A DNA stretch of 64,000 nucleotides, taken from positions 992,001 to 1,056,000 of the forward strand of contig JAMXBD010000066.1 of the NCBI GenBank assembly GCA_024138025.1. The letters are read 5' to 3'. This document shows, in pieces, positions 38,501-50,883 of this stretch. The stretch's first letter is position 1, and every line of letters begins with the position of its first letter. The notes under the pieces were generated by a model. It was not told the origin of the DNA and did no database searches. It was given only the letters and a program-made list of their open reading frames with translations. Origin of the DNA: Combretum micranthum. Its lineage: Eukaryota > Streptophyta > Magnoliopsida > Myrtales > Combretaceae. A program made the translations under genes and the position numbers.

Positions 38501-41500
38501 GTCACATGCAGGTATAGCTTCAAACCTCACCTCATAATAATAATAATAATACGATAACAAATATTATATATACCAGGAATGCAAATACACCAGAAGCAGC
38601 AAAAACAGTTGCTCTTCTGCAAAAGATCTACATTAAAAAAAGAATAAAAATCAGAAGTTAGGATTGAATATAAGAAAAATAAAACAGAAAAAGTTCCAGA
38701 TCACATACTGGATCAGCTTCCAATGGCCACCCAAAGAAAGGTGCTAATGCCTCTATAAATTGTCTTCTAACATCAATTAATGACACCGCTTCTATGATCT
38801 GACGAGAAACAAGATATTCCAAACTGTGAAGAACACACCTACAAGATATTGATAGAGTGAAAATTATACAATTAAAATGTACCACACCTGTCCTCGAAGA
38901 AATTCTTCCAAATGTGGAAGATATTCAGCCATACACCTTCAAGGTGGAAAGAAATTCAAGTCAGAGTTCGCATAAAAGGAATATTGATACTGCAAAAAGG
39001 ACTAAGAATATGGTCCATGAAGAAAAGCACTTTTGTGAGCATACATTCCATCTACCCATGAGGGAAGTTTGACATCATCAACTGAAAAGAGAGTCTTCAA
39101 TTCAGGAGTTGAAACCAATTTCAACCGAGGTGCTGATGGAGTTGACTGATATCTCTTCCCAACAGGATATATGACCTGCAACCACCACAAGTTCGATAAT
39201 CCATATGATCAACATGTAAAGGAAACATCACCAAAAAAATTACAGAAAAAGAAGTAAAGGACAGCACCTGCAAGTGGATCTTCTGAAGATGCCTCCAAGG
39301 ACAACCACGGATCATTTTGTTGATATTCATGTCAAGCAAAGGTATAGCAAACTTAACCTCTTCTGGCTACACTAAAATTCAAAGGCATAAAAACCAGAGA
39401 TATAATTAAAAATCTCCTATATAATATTATACTATTTGCTTCTCAACAAATTCCATGCTTTTGAAGATACCTTTTCAAGACTTGAACTCATTTGAATTTC
39501 AATTCCCTGATAAAGAATGAGCAACATTATGCATGGGGAAAATAATAATATGCAAAATTACGAAATACAAATTAGACATTTAAAAAGTCAATGAAAAGAA
39601 GGTGGGATCGATCTGTTCAAATCGCACAAAAATGTTTAAATCACTGGGGATGCAAATTGCTGAATGTCAAATCCTACTCAGACAGTAGGCATTTATAATT
39701 TAAATTAGGAGCAACAACACTCAAGCTTAAATCCCACTAGATGGGCCACCTATGTGAATCCAATTTCAGCAATGTATTCTCTCATAATTTTCCCAGGTTT
39801 TGGAATGACCAAAAAAGAAAGAATTTGGTAGAGCGTGCGCGCACGCACATATATCCAGAAAAGTTGACAAACCTACATCCATTAGAATATTGAGCCTCAT
39901 TTGGGTTCTGAAAATTTTATGGGGAAATTAAAGGACAACTCAGTTTTCTTACATACAGGCTTGGAAAGCACCTTTACCCTGGGTAAGGGTACAAGGACCG
40001 AAGGGTATAAAACATGTGCTTATTTTAGCACTGGTCCTCTATCAAGGATACAAGCCCACTCCCTTTTTCTCCTCCTTTTTTTTTTTTTTTTTTTTTGGGG
40101 CGTTGGGTTGGGTTGTTTTTTGTTTTTTGTTGGGGGGGGGTGGGGTGGGGTTGGGGTGGGGGGGGGGGGTGTGGGGGGGGTTTGTGTTGGGATGTTGGGG
40201 TGGGTTTCTCTGCGATTTGTTAGGTCCATCATTGCTTCATCTGAAGCAAACCTATCACCATTGCATTCCAATAGGAAGAATTGATTATTATTTTTTTAAG
40301 TTTATAATATGCACCCCAGAAAATAATATATATAATTAAAAATATATATAGAAGAAAACCTTGAAGAACTCTTTTCAAGAACTTTATCCCCTAATATGCT
40401 AATACGACAACCTATATATCCATGAAGATCCTTAGGGATAAAGATAGTCTGCTTAAAAAACCACAAAAACTAAAAAGAAATTGGAGGGCTGGACATTTAT
40501 AATGATGTCTTGATAAAACATCGAACAGGTACTAAAAAAGTAGTATATTTTAACTCACTCATAGATACATGTCAACTCTGACAGCGATAAAGCTGACAGT
40601 ATCCAAGAATAAGCATGAGTAAAGGTGTGCTTGGTTCCCCCTCCAACAAACTTTCTGGATCCAACTATATGTTCCAAAATAAACACAAATTTATATATAG
40701 ATACATATACATATATCCATGTAGATATTCCTTTTATAATTAAAAAAATGATCATATTTAGATTTTTGTGGGTAGAATATCTACCACATCAAGTCTTAAA
40801 TCCTAATGCTATTCTATTGTCGGTAGAATATCTATCACTTCGAGTCTTAATTATATACTGTTCTGAATTGGAAATGCAAATTCAGATATTTCACTAGTAG
40901 AACATCTATCAGCTCCAAACCCAAGGTAATATGAAATCCTAAGTCCATGACCCATCACTCCTTTATACTCCTGGCACAATTCGAGGGAAGTTGTATGCAT
41001 TGGAAAAGCTCTGTACTTGGGAGTTGCATAGAGAACAACTTGCTCCATATGCAGCAGTGGAAATAAGACAGGTAAGTTTATGCTTTTGATGTCCCCAAAC
41101 CCATGGCTAGGGGGCAGTCCTCAGCATCACCAGTACAGCCAAATCTAAGCCCCAACAATTACCTTATGGAAAGCTGCATATGCAGCGAGCAGCCACCATT
41201 TGTTTCCTCTGGCATAAGCAACTAGACAACCCAAACACAATGGCCACCATCTTTGCTAGGAAAGACTTGCTTACCATCAAGGCAATAAATCTGTAGTATA
41301 GTTCACACTATATTCTAATTCATCTAGTAAGTGATAGCTGCATCTCTACATACGTGCTTGCATGTAGTGAAGAATTCTAGTCTTTATAGGTTTTGAAGAA
41401 ATTCAAATCTTTCTGTAGATGGAATCTTTATATTTGGTAATCTCACTTAAGGAAAATGGAAAGGGGTGTTGGGGTGGGGAGTGTCACTGATCAAACTTTT

Positions 41501-42654
41501 GGTTATCGTGAAGTCCTGTGAACTAGCATCAACTAAATGCTAGAGTTACAAAAGAGCAACACTCTTCAAGCACCAAGCTCAGGCTTGGTATTTTTGACAG
41601 CCAACCATTTACAAACAACAAAAATGAAACACATACTCGAAATCGATTTCTTTTTCATTTTTTCATATTCTAGAAGTAAGTAGCAACATTGCATAACTAC
41701 TTATAAATAAAAAAATCACATACTTAGAGCAATTCACTCCAATTCAAAATTACCTCTCTAGACATGATTGTGCTAATCTCAAACGTTAGCCTATCATCAT
41801 CAACCTCTGCAGCACGTTTACTCTGGTAGGATATATATTCATCCCTAATTCAAAACATAAGCCACATAAGCCCCATTTATAACAGTGCTCATATTCAACA
41901 AAGTAAGAAAACAAACTCACATTAGCACAGTTTTCCTACCTCAATTCTTGTATGACCAAGCACAACCGTGAAGGATCTTTATAGTTCCAATCAGCCAAGC
42001 TATTTTTTTGTGCCTTACTCGAGAACCGAAATGGGTGAAAATGCTCATCCTCAGTACCAAATACAATATCCGGTGCGCAGGACGGAAACTCGGCGTTATA
42101 TATAACATCCCCTAACATGGGGGGAAAATAATCAGATCACCTGAAAATTAAAAACCTTTGCAGAAACAAAACAATCAACAAATATCTAAACCGCGTTTAT
42201 TACAGTATGTGTATCCAAAGGCTCTTTTATATTCATATGACTCGTTTCTTATGGATCCCCAGCTTTTGGAATCGTTAAATTGGACCTAATTGATCAGACT
42301 AATCCAGCCAAGAGAGTATAATAAGCTCATCAAGAAAAAAAGGAGAAATCTTTGACACTACAGAATTGAAAGCCCTAAAATTTGACTAACATTTGATGTG
42401 ATCTAGACAATAAGGAATGCAGAGAGTGAAACGATCAAGTACGCCAGGGAAATTCTTGCTTCCAGACCACGCCTGCTCGATCTGAATTAAAGAGTAAAGA
42501 GTGAAAATTTAGTGAAACGAAGTTACTGACAAAATTAGGGTTTTAAGAGAATTAGGGCTTGATAAGTGATTACTCTGATTGCATGTGGGAAGTGGTGGAA
42601 GAGATAATTGAGCTGCGCCGCGATGTATGGAGGGAAGCTATCGGCGGCAGCCAT
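35599..42654 (-). CDS. BRE: BRE/BRCC45 (BABAM2), BRISC and BRCA1-A complex subunit
   Basis: Scaffold subunit of the K63-specific deubiquitinase complexes BRISC and BRCA1-A, which contain the JAMM enzyme BRCC36; linked in plants to DNA repair. Thirteen coding exons (minus strand): 42654-42574, 42481-42391, 42111-41940, 41844-41754, 39506-39471, 39366-39268, 39175-39045, 38936-38886, 38838-38709, 38627-38574, 37694-37629, 35846-35749, 35665-35599. All junctions keep frame and give about 388 residues, against 383 in human BRE. Landmarks: PPYIAAQLNYL (start), WSGSKNFPGVLDRF, DVIYNAEFPSCAPDIVFG, INKMIRGCPWRHL, FIEALAPFFGWPLEADP, FCRRATVFAASGVFAFL, TQFPKQQPSIMLQSSQ, DYPWSPRWEASQMAERI. I chose the ATG at 42654 because homologues begin close to PPxIAAQLxYL; an in-frame ATG at 42720 would add 22 residues. 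The junction of exons 8 and 9 implies a 47-nt intron. No stop in the assembled frame. Confidence 0.93.
37071..37552 (+). mobile_element. truncated copia-like LTR with primer site, in BRE intron 11
   Basis: LTR-like sequence starting TGTTATTCTCC and ending near ATTCACA (37534), with a TATA box TATAAATA at 37195-37202. It is followed at 37541-37552 by TGGTTTCAGAGC, one base from the tRNA-iMet primer site TGGTATCAGAGC of plant copia elements. The element is cut off before any coding sequence, and BRE exon 11 begins 77 bp on. It is on the opposite strand to BRE. The left edge is uncertain. Confidence 0.5.
37868..38275. repeat. dispersed repeat in BRE intron 10
   Basis: Shares an ordered set of words with 43541-43860: AAAATGAAATGAGTGACAGAATGA near the left, ATAGAATGGAA in the middle, and CATGGAAATGAAGATGAAAT near the right. 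Ends read like AGAATTACAATTCC inverted termini. Probably a MITE copy. Confidence 0.45.
39507..41753 (-). other. BRE intron 4 with G-run tract
   Basis: 2.2-kb GT-AG intron. At 40077-40206 the plus strand has a poly-T run, then repeated G runs (for example at 40131-40140 and 40159-40170) separated by one to four T, so the BRE transcript is C-rich here. The reading frames across it are low complexity and not genes. Confidence 0.85.
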
Positions 42655-43540
42655 TGCTGTCGCTGTCTTCGGAAAGGTTTGAAGATGTCGCCGGCGATTT
42701 CTCACCGGAGGTGAGGTCACCGATGTTGTGAGTGCTGGACAGAGTTAAAAAATAGGGTAGAGCAAAGCAAACAAGCAGAAGTAAGGGTAGTCACTTAACA
42801 GAGAGGGTGAGCTCACGGGGAGCTTGTTTGTCTCGTCGTGGACCCTACTGCTATTAAAATTAAATGAATTATAAAAAACAAAAAAGAAGTGTAAAAATTT
42901 TAGGGATTGATTATTAATAGAAAATAATCTGTACGATTTGTAGATGTGATATGGCTAATTTTACTGTAATTATCATGAGATGATAGTATTTTTCAAATTT
43001 TTATGTGTTAAGAAAATAAATAAATAATTTAATTTTACATTTTTTATTGGTTCTCATTATAAATATGTCATGTGTTTTGATATTTTTTATATAACTTATG
43101 ATGCTAACAAAATAAAAATAATTAGATTTTATTAAAATTAAAAAAATTTGTCTAAATATAAAAAAATTATATTTAAAATGACAGCACCTCATAAATAATA
43201 ATTTAATATCTAAAATAAGTAATGATATTATTATTATTCTTTACTGAAATAAAGTTCAAAAGAGCGGAAATCATCCATATAAACCATGTGCAATTGAATC
43301 ATTGGATGACAGAACTATTTCTTTTTTTTTTTTTTCCCCTATATAGTTTTTTCGATCTTTTTTTTTTTTTTTTTTGGCCGTTTTAGTTTTTTCAATCTAC
43401 TCTTTGTTATTTGCTATTAGGTTCAACTTTACGGGGATCGTTGGCAACAAAAATCTACTTAACAATTCTAATACGCCAGGAAACAAGATGTATTTAGTTT
43501 TTTCAATCTGATGCCAAGGTTGGCATAATCATTTGGAAAT
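42655..43540. other. BRE upstream region and intergenic
   Basis: The BRE promoter should lie here (minus strand, upstream of 42654). I see no clear TATA box. Poly-T runs lie at 43321-43335 and 43359-43375. Confidence 0.45.
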
Positions 43541-43860
43541 AAATTGATTAGAATTTAAGGAGTGGAACAAAATAAGTGATAGAATGATAAATTTATTTTT
43601 TTATTTAGATATATGATGAAATGAAATGGAATAGAAATGGCATGATATTTATAAAAAAATATTATTAGTAATAAGTATGAATTATAAATGTATAATGGTA
43701 ATAGTAATTATTAATGGGATGAAATAAAATTATGATTCCATCTTCTTAAGGATGGAATTGAATTTTCTCTTTAAACCTGGAAATCATGATTCCGACTTTT
43801 AAAAATGCATACAAACATAGAAATGAAAATAAAATCTGGCATCGCGATTTCTTTTGGGTT
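43541..43860. repeat. dispersed repeat related to that in BRE intron 10
   Basis: Contains GGAACAAAATAAGTGATAGA, TGAAATGAAATGGAATAGAAATGG and CATAGAAATGAAAATAAAAT in the same order as in 37868-38275. No target duplication resolved. Confidence 0.45.
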
Positions 43861-44722
43861 CATGCATCTTTACATATTGAAGATGACATAGAGGTTTACC
43901 TCAGACTAGAGGGTTGTTTGACCAAACAATATTTTTCCATTTCCTCTCTCTAAATTTAATTATGTAGATGTATGGCTTTAAATAGAGTAGTCACATGTGC
44001 ATTGTGTGAGTGTGTTGCTACACTTGACTTGCGATGAATGAACACAATAACATGTCAAGAATGATAAGGAGAGAGATGGAATAGGAAGAAGGAGTAAACA
44101 ATCCCAATCATCTTAAATAAACTTGTGACAAGTAAAAAAGTTATTAAGTATCAAATTTTACTAGTAGTGATGATCAAATGTTTAATTTCTTGAGACAGAA
44201 ATTTGAGATCACCTCATTATTTCTATCAAATTTTCTTTCTCTTCAATTCAAGAGGGACTTGGAATATTTATAAAACTTAGCCATCAATGTCATTTGTTAG
44301 ATCACGTTTATAATTGATGGTCAAGATGAATCCTTTTTTTAGTGCATGAGTTATATTAAGAAACGGTAGATGACGAACAAGCTAGTCCAATGGGTCTTAC
44401 TGCTAGTCCAATGGGTTTTACTTCAAGCCCACCATATCAAAACTCCTCTGATCATTGGACTTTTTAGAACCTATTGCTTAGTCTAAAGAGACAATTTGAA
44501 TAAATAATAATATTTATAATTTAAAGCCTATTCACAAATTGTAAAAAAAAAAAAAAATTATAAAGTGAAGCTACATTGTTACTATATTCTACTATTGTAA
44601 AAACCATTATGAAATAGAACTAACTTTTCTTTTACATAATTTGAGATTTTTAAGAAAACATGATTTATATTTTTTGATTTTATTTTTATAGTAATAAATT
44701 AAAAATCATTATTTATATATAT
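43861..44722. other. intergenic, nothing recognised
   Basis: AT-rich; the phrase CTAGTCCAATGGGT occurs twice around 44382-44417. No gene. Confidence 0.4.
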
Positions 44723-44731
44723 ATTTTTTTT

Positions 44732-45020
44732 AGAGATAAAGCTCATTTTGATGCCTGAAATTTAGCCAAATGGACAATTAGGTACCTAAACTTTCAATAA
44801 GACCAATTTCATACATAATCAAATTTTTCATGCTCCTTTTCACTACCTCGCCCAATCATTGCTTAACAAGTGTCCATTAATTCAAGAGATAATAAAAAGA
44901 GTGAGATAGTGAAAATGACGCAAAAGTTTAGTTAGATATGAAATTGGTATTCTTGAAAGTTTAAATATCTAATTACCTACTTAACCAAAGTTCAAGTACT
45001 AAAATGAGCTTTTTTTCTCT
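44732..45020. mobile_element. Mutator-like MITE, copy 2
   Basis: 289 bp with long imperfect inverted ends: AGAGATAAAGCTCATTTTGA and (reverse complement) AGAGAAAAAAAGCTCATTTT. Flanks ATTTTTTTT (44723-44731) and ATTTTTTAT (45021-45029) match at 8 of 9, as expected of the 9-bp duplications of Mutator-like elements, though the target is low complexity. Confidence 0.65.
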
Positions 45021-45029
45021 ATTTTTTAT

Positions 45030-45772
45030 CATCAAGTAATCTTAAGAGAATAATATTAGACATCCTAAAGAAAAAATAAACAACAGAAAATAAAAATAAT
45101 ATAAATGACATTAAAACATGACCTTTTATACCTAAAAATCTAAAATACCTAATAAATAATAAAAGGCACAAATATATTAAAATTAAAATAATAGAACAAA
45201 CTCGACACATTTCAATAAGCAACTCAATGTCGATTGGTTTTGAGTAGTTTTTCACAGGTTGGCCTTCAGGTTGAGCCAGTCTTAGATTCTTTCTCGCTAA
45301 TTTCATCTCTCTCGGATCTCTAGATGTCTAAACACACCCTTGATGCTTTTCCATAGAAGAAATTGTATAATAACCGATCTGTCAGATAAAAATTAAAAAA
45401 AAATAATTTACATAAAATTAATTACCATAATACTGATGCAAAATCACTCCTTCAACATAAGTAATTCACGTGTGAACATGAATCACACGTTTAAAAAGCG
45501 ATTTTGCATGAATCGTTTATTAAACATGTGATTCATGTATGATCATATTGAATCATTCACCAAGATGCAATTTAGCACTATAGAAGTTTTTGCTAAATCG
45601 CATCTTGATGACATGCTTATGGTGTTAATTTGTAAATCGCATATATGACATGTGATCTAGTGTTGGTAAATATGTAATTAATAGTATCTTATTTGTATTT
45701 AACTATTTTTTAAAAGATCGATAGACCCATTTCTTAAAGTACATTTATTATGCTTTACGTGAAAAGCGGATC
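45030..45772. other. intergenic, no gene
   Basis: Contains two facing copies of a word related to AAATCGCATCTTGATGA/ATCACGT around 45480-45650, perhaps an old inverted repeat. Nothing else. Confidence 0.4.
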
Positions 45773-45780
45773 CTTACATC

Positions 45781-46609
45781 TAGACATCATCACGGGTTGG
45801 TTCTGAATCGGGAATCGAGAATCGACCCCACTCATCACCAGTAGTTTCTGAACTAGGGTCTGAGAATGACGGGTCTAAACCTGCAAATGACCTGTTGGTT
45901 CTAGTGGGTCTTTACGGTTCCACTTCCCAAAACTACTTGATTCGGCGGTTTTGGAACTGCCGGTTTGTGAACGGCAGAATCGATTGTTTTTCTACGGTTC
46001 TCCATTGCAAAAATAAAAAAAAGGAAAAAAAAGAGAAGAAAATCGTAATTAAAAAAATATTTAAAACTATTTCGCATGAATTTAATGTATTGTTATTAAC
46101 AACACAAGTAATAAAAATATTTGAAATCATATGTTGTTAAGTTTATGTAGACTTCTAACAGAAATAGACTTTTCTTTCTTAACTATGTGTAACTTGTTTG
46201 TGTATTGTAGGGACTTATTTGAATTTTTAATATTTTATAGTGACATGTTATTAACATGGTTATTAAAAAAGTGCAAATGATTGTATATAAATAAATATAT
46301 AACTGTAGAACTTATTTTAACTAATGGGTTATTAACAATTATTGTTAAGCTCAATGTTATTTCAAGTTAAATATTTATTTTACAATTATTTTATTACTTA
46401 AATTAAATAAATTATTTAATTTACTTTTTTGTTTTTTTTTTATTTCAAGGTTTTCGATTCCTTTGGAACTAGCTAGAATCGAACCGTGGGAACTAATGAT
46501 TCCCAAAAACTGAGAACCGAATAGGCTCCTAAGGCCTAGTTCCAATTCCACTATTTCTAGAACCAAGAATCCGTGGTTTGAATTTAGTTCTAACCCATGA
46601 CGATGTCTA
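45781..46609. mobile_element. non-autonomous hAT element, 829 bp
   Basis: Inverted termini TAGACATCATCACGGGTTGG and (reverse complement of right end) TAGACATCGTCATGGGTTAG. Flanking 8-bp duplications CTTACATC (45773-45780) and CTCACATC (46610-46617), 7 of 8 matching. Subterminal regions are rich in GGTTCC/GGAACC and GAATCG words. No transposase. Confidence 0.85.
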
Positions 46610-46617
46610 CTCACATC

Positions 46618-47609
46618 CTATTATATGTTAATAGTACTTGTCTTTCTTGTTGTAGTCATAACACTTCTTATGTCTTTTCTTAAATTTGCGTTCAGAAGCA
46701 TTACCTTTATCTTTTGTTTTTCCATTGTCCCCAGTATGCTTCACATCATTTGACATGACAATTAAATCATACTTTCTACTTTCCAGACTCTTATACAGTA
46801 AGATGTCCAAATTTTCTTTCAATGGTAAATTTTGTTGCTACGATCATCCTCACTGATGGTAATTTTACCAATTATTGTTCCCAATTGTAGGGACTCTAGT
46901 ATAACTATAGTAAGTTATGAAAATGATTTAATAAGACTTGAAGTTGATACTTATTTCATGATTAGAGTACGATCAACTATATTGAATTCAGAGTATTTAA
47001 CCATAGGAAAAATATCTATTTCTTAATGGGTGAGTTATACTTTTTTTTTTTTTAATAATCTTCCAATTTATACCAGCAATTCGATTGACATATTCAAGCT
47101 ATACAATTTGTTGGTTAAGGTACTATTCAAAATGTGCTGCCTTTTCTTCTTTGGTGCTCCATTGTTTGATTTTTCATTCAAACTTGCTTCTTTTTTCACT
47201 TCTTCAACTTGCAAAGTACTTAGAAAAACATAGGCAAAGTTGAAAACAAATATAAAAAATATCATATCGTCATTCCATCTATTAAATTTCATGCCATTAA
47301 ATCCATTGGGTTTAACAAACTTTTGGTTCATGGTCCTTACTCTTGTATGGTATTTGTCCCAACTTGTTGAAATATTTCCAAGTATGTAGAGATGATAACT
47401 AAGAATTTAGATGAATGCAAATGCTTTCCTTGGAAGTGTTTTACAAGTTTTAATTTTAAGATTGCAGTGTACCTCATAAAATACCATTAATAGTCGGTTC
47501 ACTTCACCTATTGAAAAGGGAAAATTGAATTTCAATTAAATAGGAATGTAATGAAATTGTAATGACTATTACTTGGTAAAAAAAAAAAAAAGCTAAACTC
47601 CTTGAAAAT
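46618..47609. other. intergenic, no gene
   Basis: A minus-strand segment around 46822-46628 reads as a charged peptide with KRHKKCYDYNKKDKYY, faintly like a retrotransposon gag tail, but it is too short to call. Confidence 0.35.
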
Positions 47610-47906
47610 GGATAAATTACATCGAAATGTCATAATATTTAACAGGAAATTCATCTGAGATCGCAACGTTTTGAGTGGTTCATTTAAAATAATAATGTTT
47701 AGGAAAGTGGATAAATTGAGATAGGTTAATTGACCTACTTTCCAACCATGCTAATAATGATCTTAATTGATGTACTTCCTTAATGTTATGACCTTAAATG
47801 AACCATTCAAAATATTGTGACAAAAAAAAAAAAAACTTACTCGTAAACTTTGTGAACTTAAATAAATTGATCATTGAATGTTGTGATTTTTCAATATAAT
47901 TTACCC
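47610..47906. mobile_element. small inverted-repeat element, tentative
   Basis: Left GGATAAATTACATCGAAATG and reverse complement of right GGGTAAATTATATTGAAAAA form imperfect inverted ends over about 35 bp. No clear target duplication. Confidence 0.4.
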
Positions 47907-48645
47907 TTTAAAATTTGGATGAACCATCGATTTCAAAATTCAATACTAAAACTGAGTTGGCTAAATATGTATAAATTGCAGTAAATGTAGATGCGGACAT
48001 GATAATTAATTGTATTTAATGAATTAATCTGAATATAAATATTTTAAAAATACAAAAAAATTGTAAAGAAAAATAAAAAGAAAATAAGTAATAAGAAGCC
48101 ATTAACTATTGTTAATGGTCGATGCCGATCACCTATGAAGAAGAGCTGAGGACTACATCATTGTCTTCCAACTTCGCTTTCACTCTCTACGAATCGAACT
48201 ATACACGGATCCATCGGCAAAGAGCATTAGAGGAACAAACTTTCAAAACCAGATAGATAAGATATACGATCCAAAATCTACTAAAATACTTACAGGAAAA
48301 AGGAATGCTTCGATAAGTAATTATTGATTCAGGGTTAAAGATAGACTATTATTTTGGCAGTAAAAAAGTGAAATTGTGCTTTTAGTGTTTTTTTCTTTAG
48401 TGGTTGAAAAGGATTGTGAGTAGTAATAAGCCATATCTGTTTTTACTTTTTTATTTTCCTTTATTCTTGTTTTTTCCTTTTTCTTTTTATTAGTTTTGGC
48501 AATTTGCTTTTCTTTATTTTTTTTCTTTGCATTTTCTATTAATTTTTACATTAATTAATGTTCGATAGTATGTCTTCTCTACCAGTTTGTGAAAGTTTGT
48601 TCTTCTTATGCTTTTTGCTGATGGAATCGTGTGGTTTGCTTATAG
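47907..48645. other. intergenic, nothing recognised
   Basis: AT-rich with T-rich stretch at about 48440-48540. No gene seen. Confidence 0.4.
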
Positions 48646-48653
48646 AGAGCAAA

Positions 48654-49910
48654 TAGTGGTACGCACGATTCAGGTTGGAATCGGAATCGGAACCGAACAA
48701 GGTCGGTTCCAAAACCGGTAAGGAACCACAGGTTCTACCGGTTTTCTGGCTGGTTCCATAGCTTGGAACTGCTTGTTTCCAAAAAAAAAATGACCGTATG
48801 CTGCGGCTGAACTCCTAATAATTCCATCAATTGCAATAGATCGTATTTTAACAATAACGAATATTATTATATATTGAACTTTTTTTACTTAGATCCAAAT
48901 GAAACCAAGCCGGTTCCCAAAAAAGAAAAAAACTTGGCCGCATGATACGGTTGAACTCCCAATAATTTCACTTATTTTAACATATCATAATTTGACAATA
49001 ATGGATATTATTATATATTGAATTTTTCTTGTTTAGATCCAAACGATATTAAATATATATTTTTACCTATAAATTTATGAAACCCATGTAAATAAAAAAA
49101 AAAAAAAAAAAAGGAATGCGGACCATAAATTTAAGAATAGTCTATAAGAAAAAAATATCTTTTGGCCAAACAAAAATAAATAAAAATCCAAGCCTTCAGT
49201 TTATGTAAATGAGAGTAATATATCACTCGAAATGGTGTCAAAAGCTCATGGATGGGGAGGAAAAAAAAAATAACTAAAGAATTTGTTGAACTAGAAGGTG
49301 CTGCTTCGTGCAGTGTTTAGACTTCGGAATCGGAAAATGAAAAAAAAATTTAAAGAAAATTTGGTGCATAGCAAAATCATTTGTATATAATTTTGAGATA
49401 AAAATAAAAAATTGAAATAAAAATTAATTCTTTTTCTTCGGCTATTGAAAAAAAATTATAAATTGAACTTGTATGTTTGTAATATATGTATCTTACTCGT
49501 TTTCTATATATATCCGACTTTGTTTTATTCTTTTAATGATTTTAAATTTATCTTATTAACTATTTATTAGATGTAGTATTATTTTATCATTAAGTGACTT
49601 TTAAAATTTTTTTAAATTGCACTAAACATTATTAGAAAATTATAATCTTTACTTAACAGCATTGATAGCAATTGTTTTAACATTTTTGCAACTCTTTAGA
49701 ATTAATACTCATATTTTCTCTTAATTTTTTTTCATTTCTATTTAAGGTTGGTTGTTGGAGTCAGGAGAAGGGCAAAAAAAAAAAAAAAACGATTCACCAG
49801 TTCAGGAACCGACAATTTGATCGGAATCGGGATTACCAGTTCTTGTTCCGATTCCCCTTTTCCTAGAACTAGAATAGGTGGTTCCAGTTCCGAACCGGCA
49901 GCGACGTCTA
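48654..49910. mobile_element. non-autonomous hAT element, 1,257 bp
   Basis: Perfect 8-bp target duplication AGAGCAAA at 48646-48653 and 49911-49918. Ends TAGTGGTACGC and (reverse complement) TAGACGTCGCTG share a short inverted terminus. Subterminal GGAATCGG/GGTTCC/CCGGTT words on both sides as in the 45781 element. A near-duplicate of about 110 bp occurs inside (CATGCTGCGGC... near 48798 and CATGATACGG... near 48940). No transposase. Confidence 0.85.
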
Positions 49911-50181
49911 AGAGCAAAAATGAAGTCAAAAGACGACGATGTAGTCTTCAACTCCTCTTCTTAGGTGACTGGCATCGACCATCAGTCAAAAGTTAATGGC
50001 TTTTTATGTATTTATCTTCTTTTTATTTTTTAAAATTTTATTTTCACTTTTTAAATACTTTTTTCACATTAATTCATTAAATATAATTATTTAATTACCA
50101 TGTCAACATCTACATCTATTGCAATTTGCGCATATGTGTCCAACTCAACTTTTCAAGGATAAATGTTGACTTTTGAAAATA

Positions 50182-50528
50182 GGAAAAAGATCTTTGTGAT
50201 ACTTGAACTTTAACAAATTGGATAATTAGGTACTTAAACTTTTAAAAAGTATAATTTCACATCTAATTAAAATTTTCGTACCCTTAAATACCACCAATTT
50301 AATCATTGTCTAACATATGTGAACTACTTTAGGAAACAATAATAGAGTAGAGATAGTGAAAAGGGGTACGAAAAGTTTAATTAGATATGAAATTTATTTT
50401 TTTTTTAAGTTTATGTATCTAAAAGGGGCACAAAAAATTTAATTAGGTATAAAATTAGACTTTTTAAAAATTTATGTACCTAATTCTCTACTTCGTCAAA
50501 GTTTATGTATCAAAATGGGCTTTTTCCC
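50182..50528. mobile_element. Mutator-like MITE, copy 3
   Basis: 347 bp. Ends GGAAAAAGATC and (reverse complement) GGGAAAAAGCCC, extended imperfect inverted repeats of more than 100 bp. Flanked by the identical 10-bp sequence TTTGAAAATA (50172-50181 and 50529-50538), of which 9 bp may be the true duplication. An internal block of about 60 bp is duplicated. Confidence 0.75.
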
Positions 50529-50883
50529 TTTGAAAATAATGGAGATCCATAGAATTAATCCTAAAAAAAAATTAATTATTGAAATCAAAGTAAGATATCT
50601 ATAATAGATAATTATGTAATTGATATTTTCAAGATAGGAGTTTTTATGATAAAAATTGAAAATAAACTATGACAAACGTGTATGAGGCTTGAATTGCTAT
50701 TTGCTATTTTGCGTAACAGCTATTTATATGAATTGCCATTCTCTTAACTAAATATTAGCAACTTTAAGTAGAATGAAGAAAGACTAAATAATTATTCTCT
50801 CAAGTGAACATACTGTAAGTGATTTGAGAACAAAAATTGCAATTGCTTACTTCATCTAAATGTTCATAATGTAGTTGGATATG

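Noticed and set aside
39901..40339. Glycine- and valine-rich open frames
   Set aside because: Translation of the T-run and G-run tract in the BRE intron; low complexity, several overlapping frames open at once.
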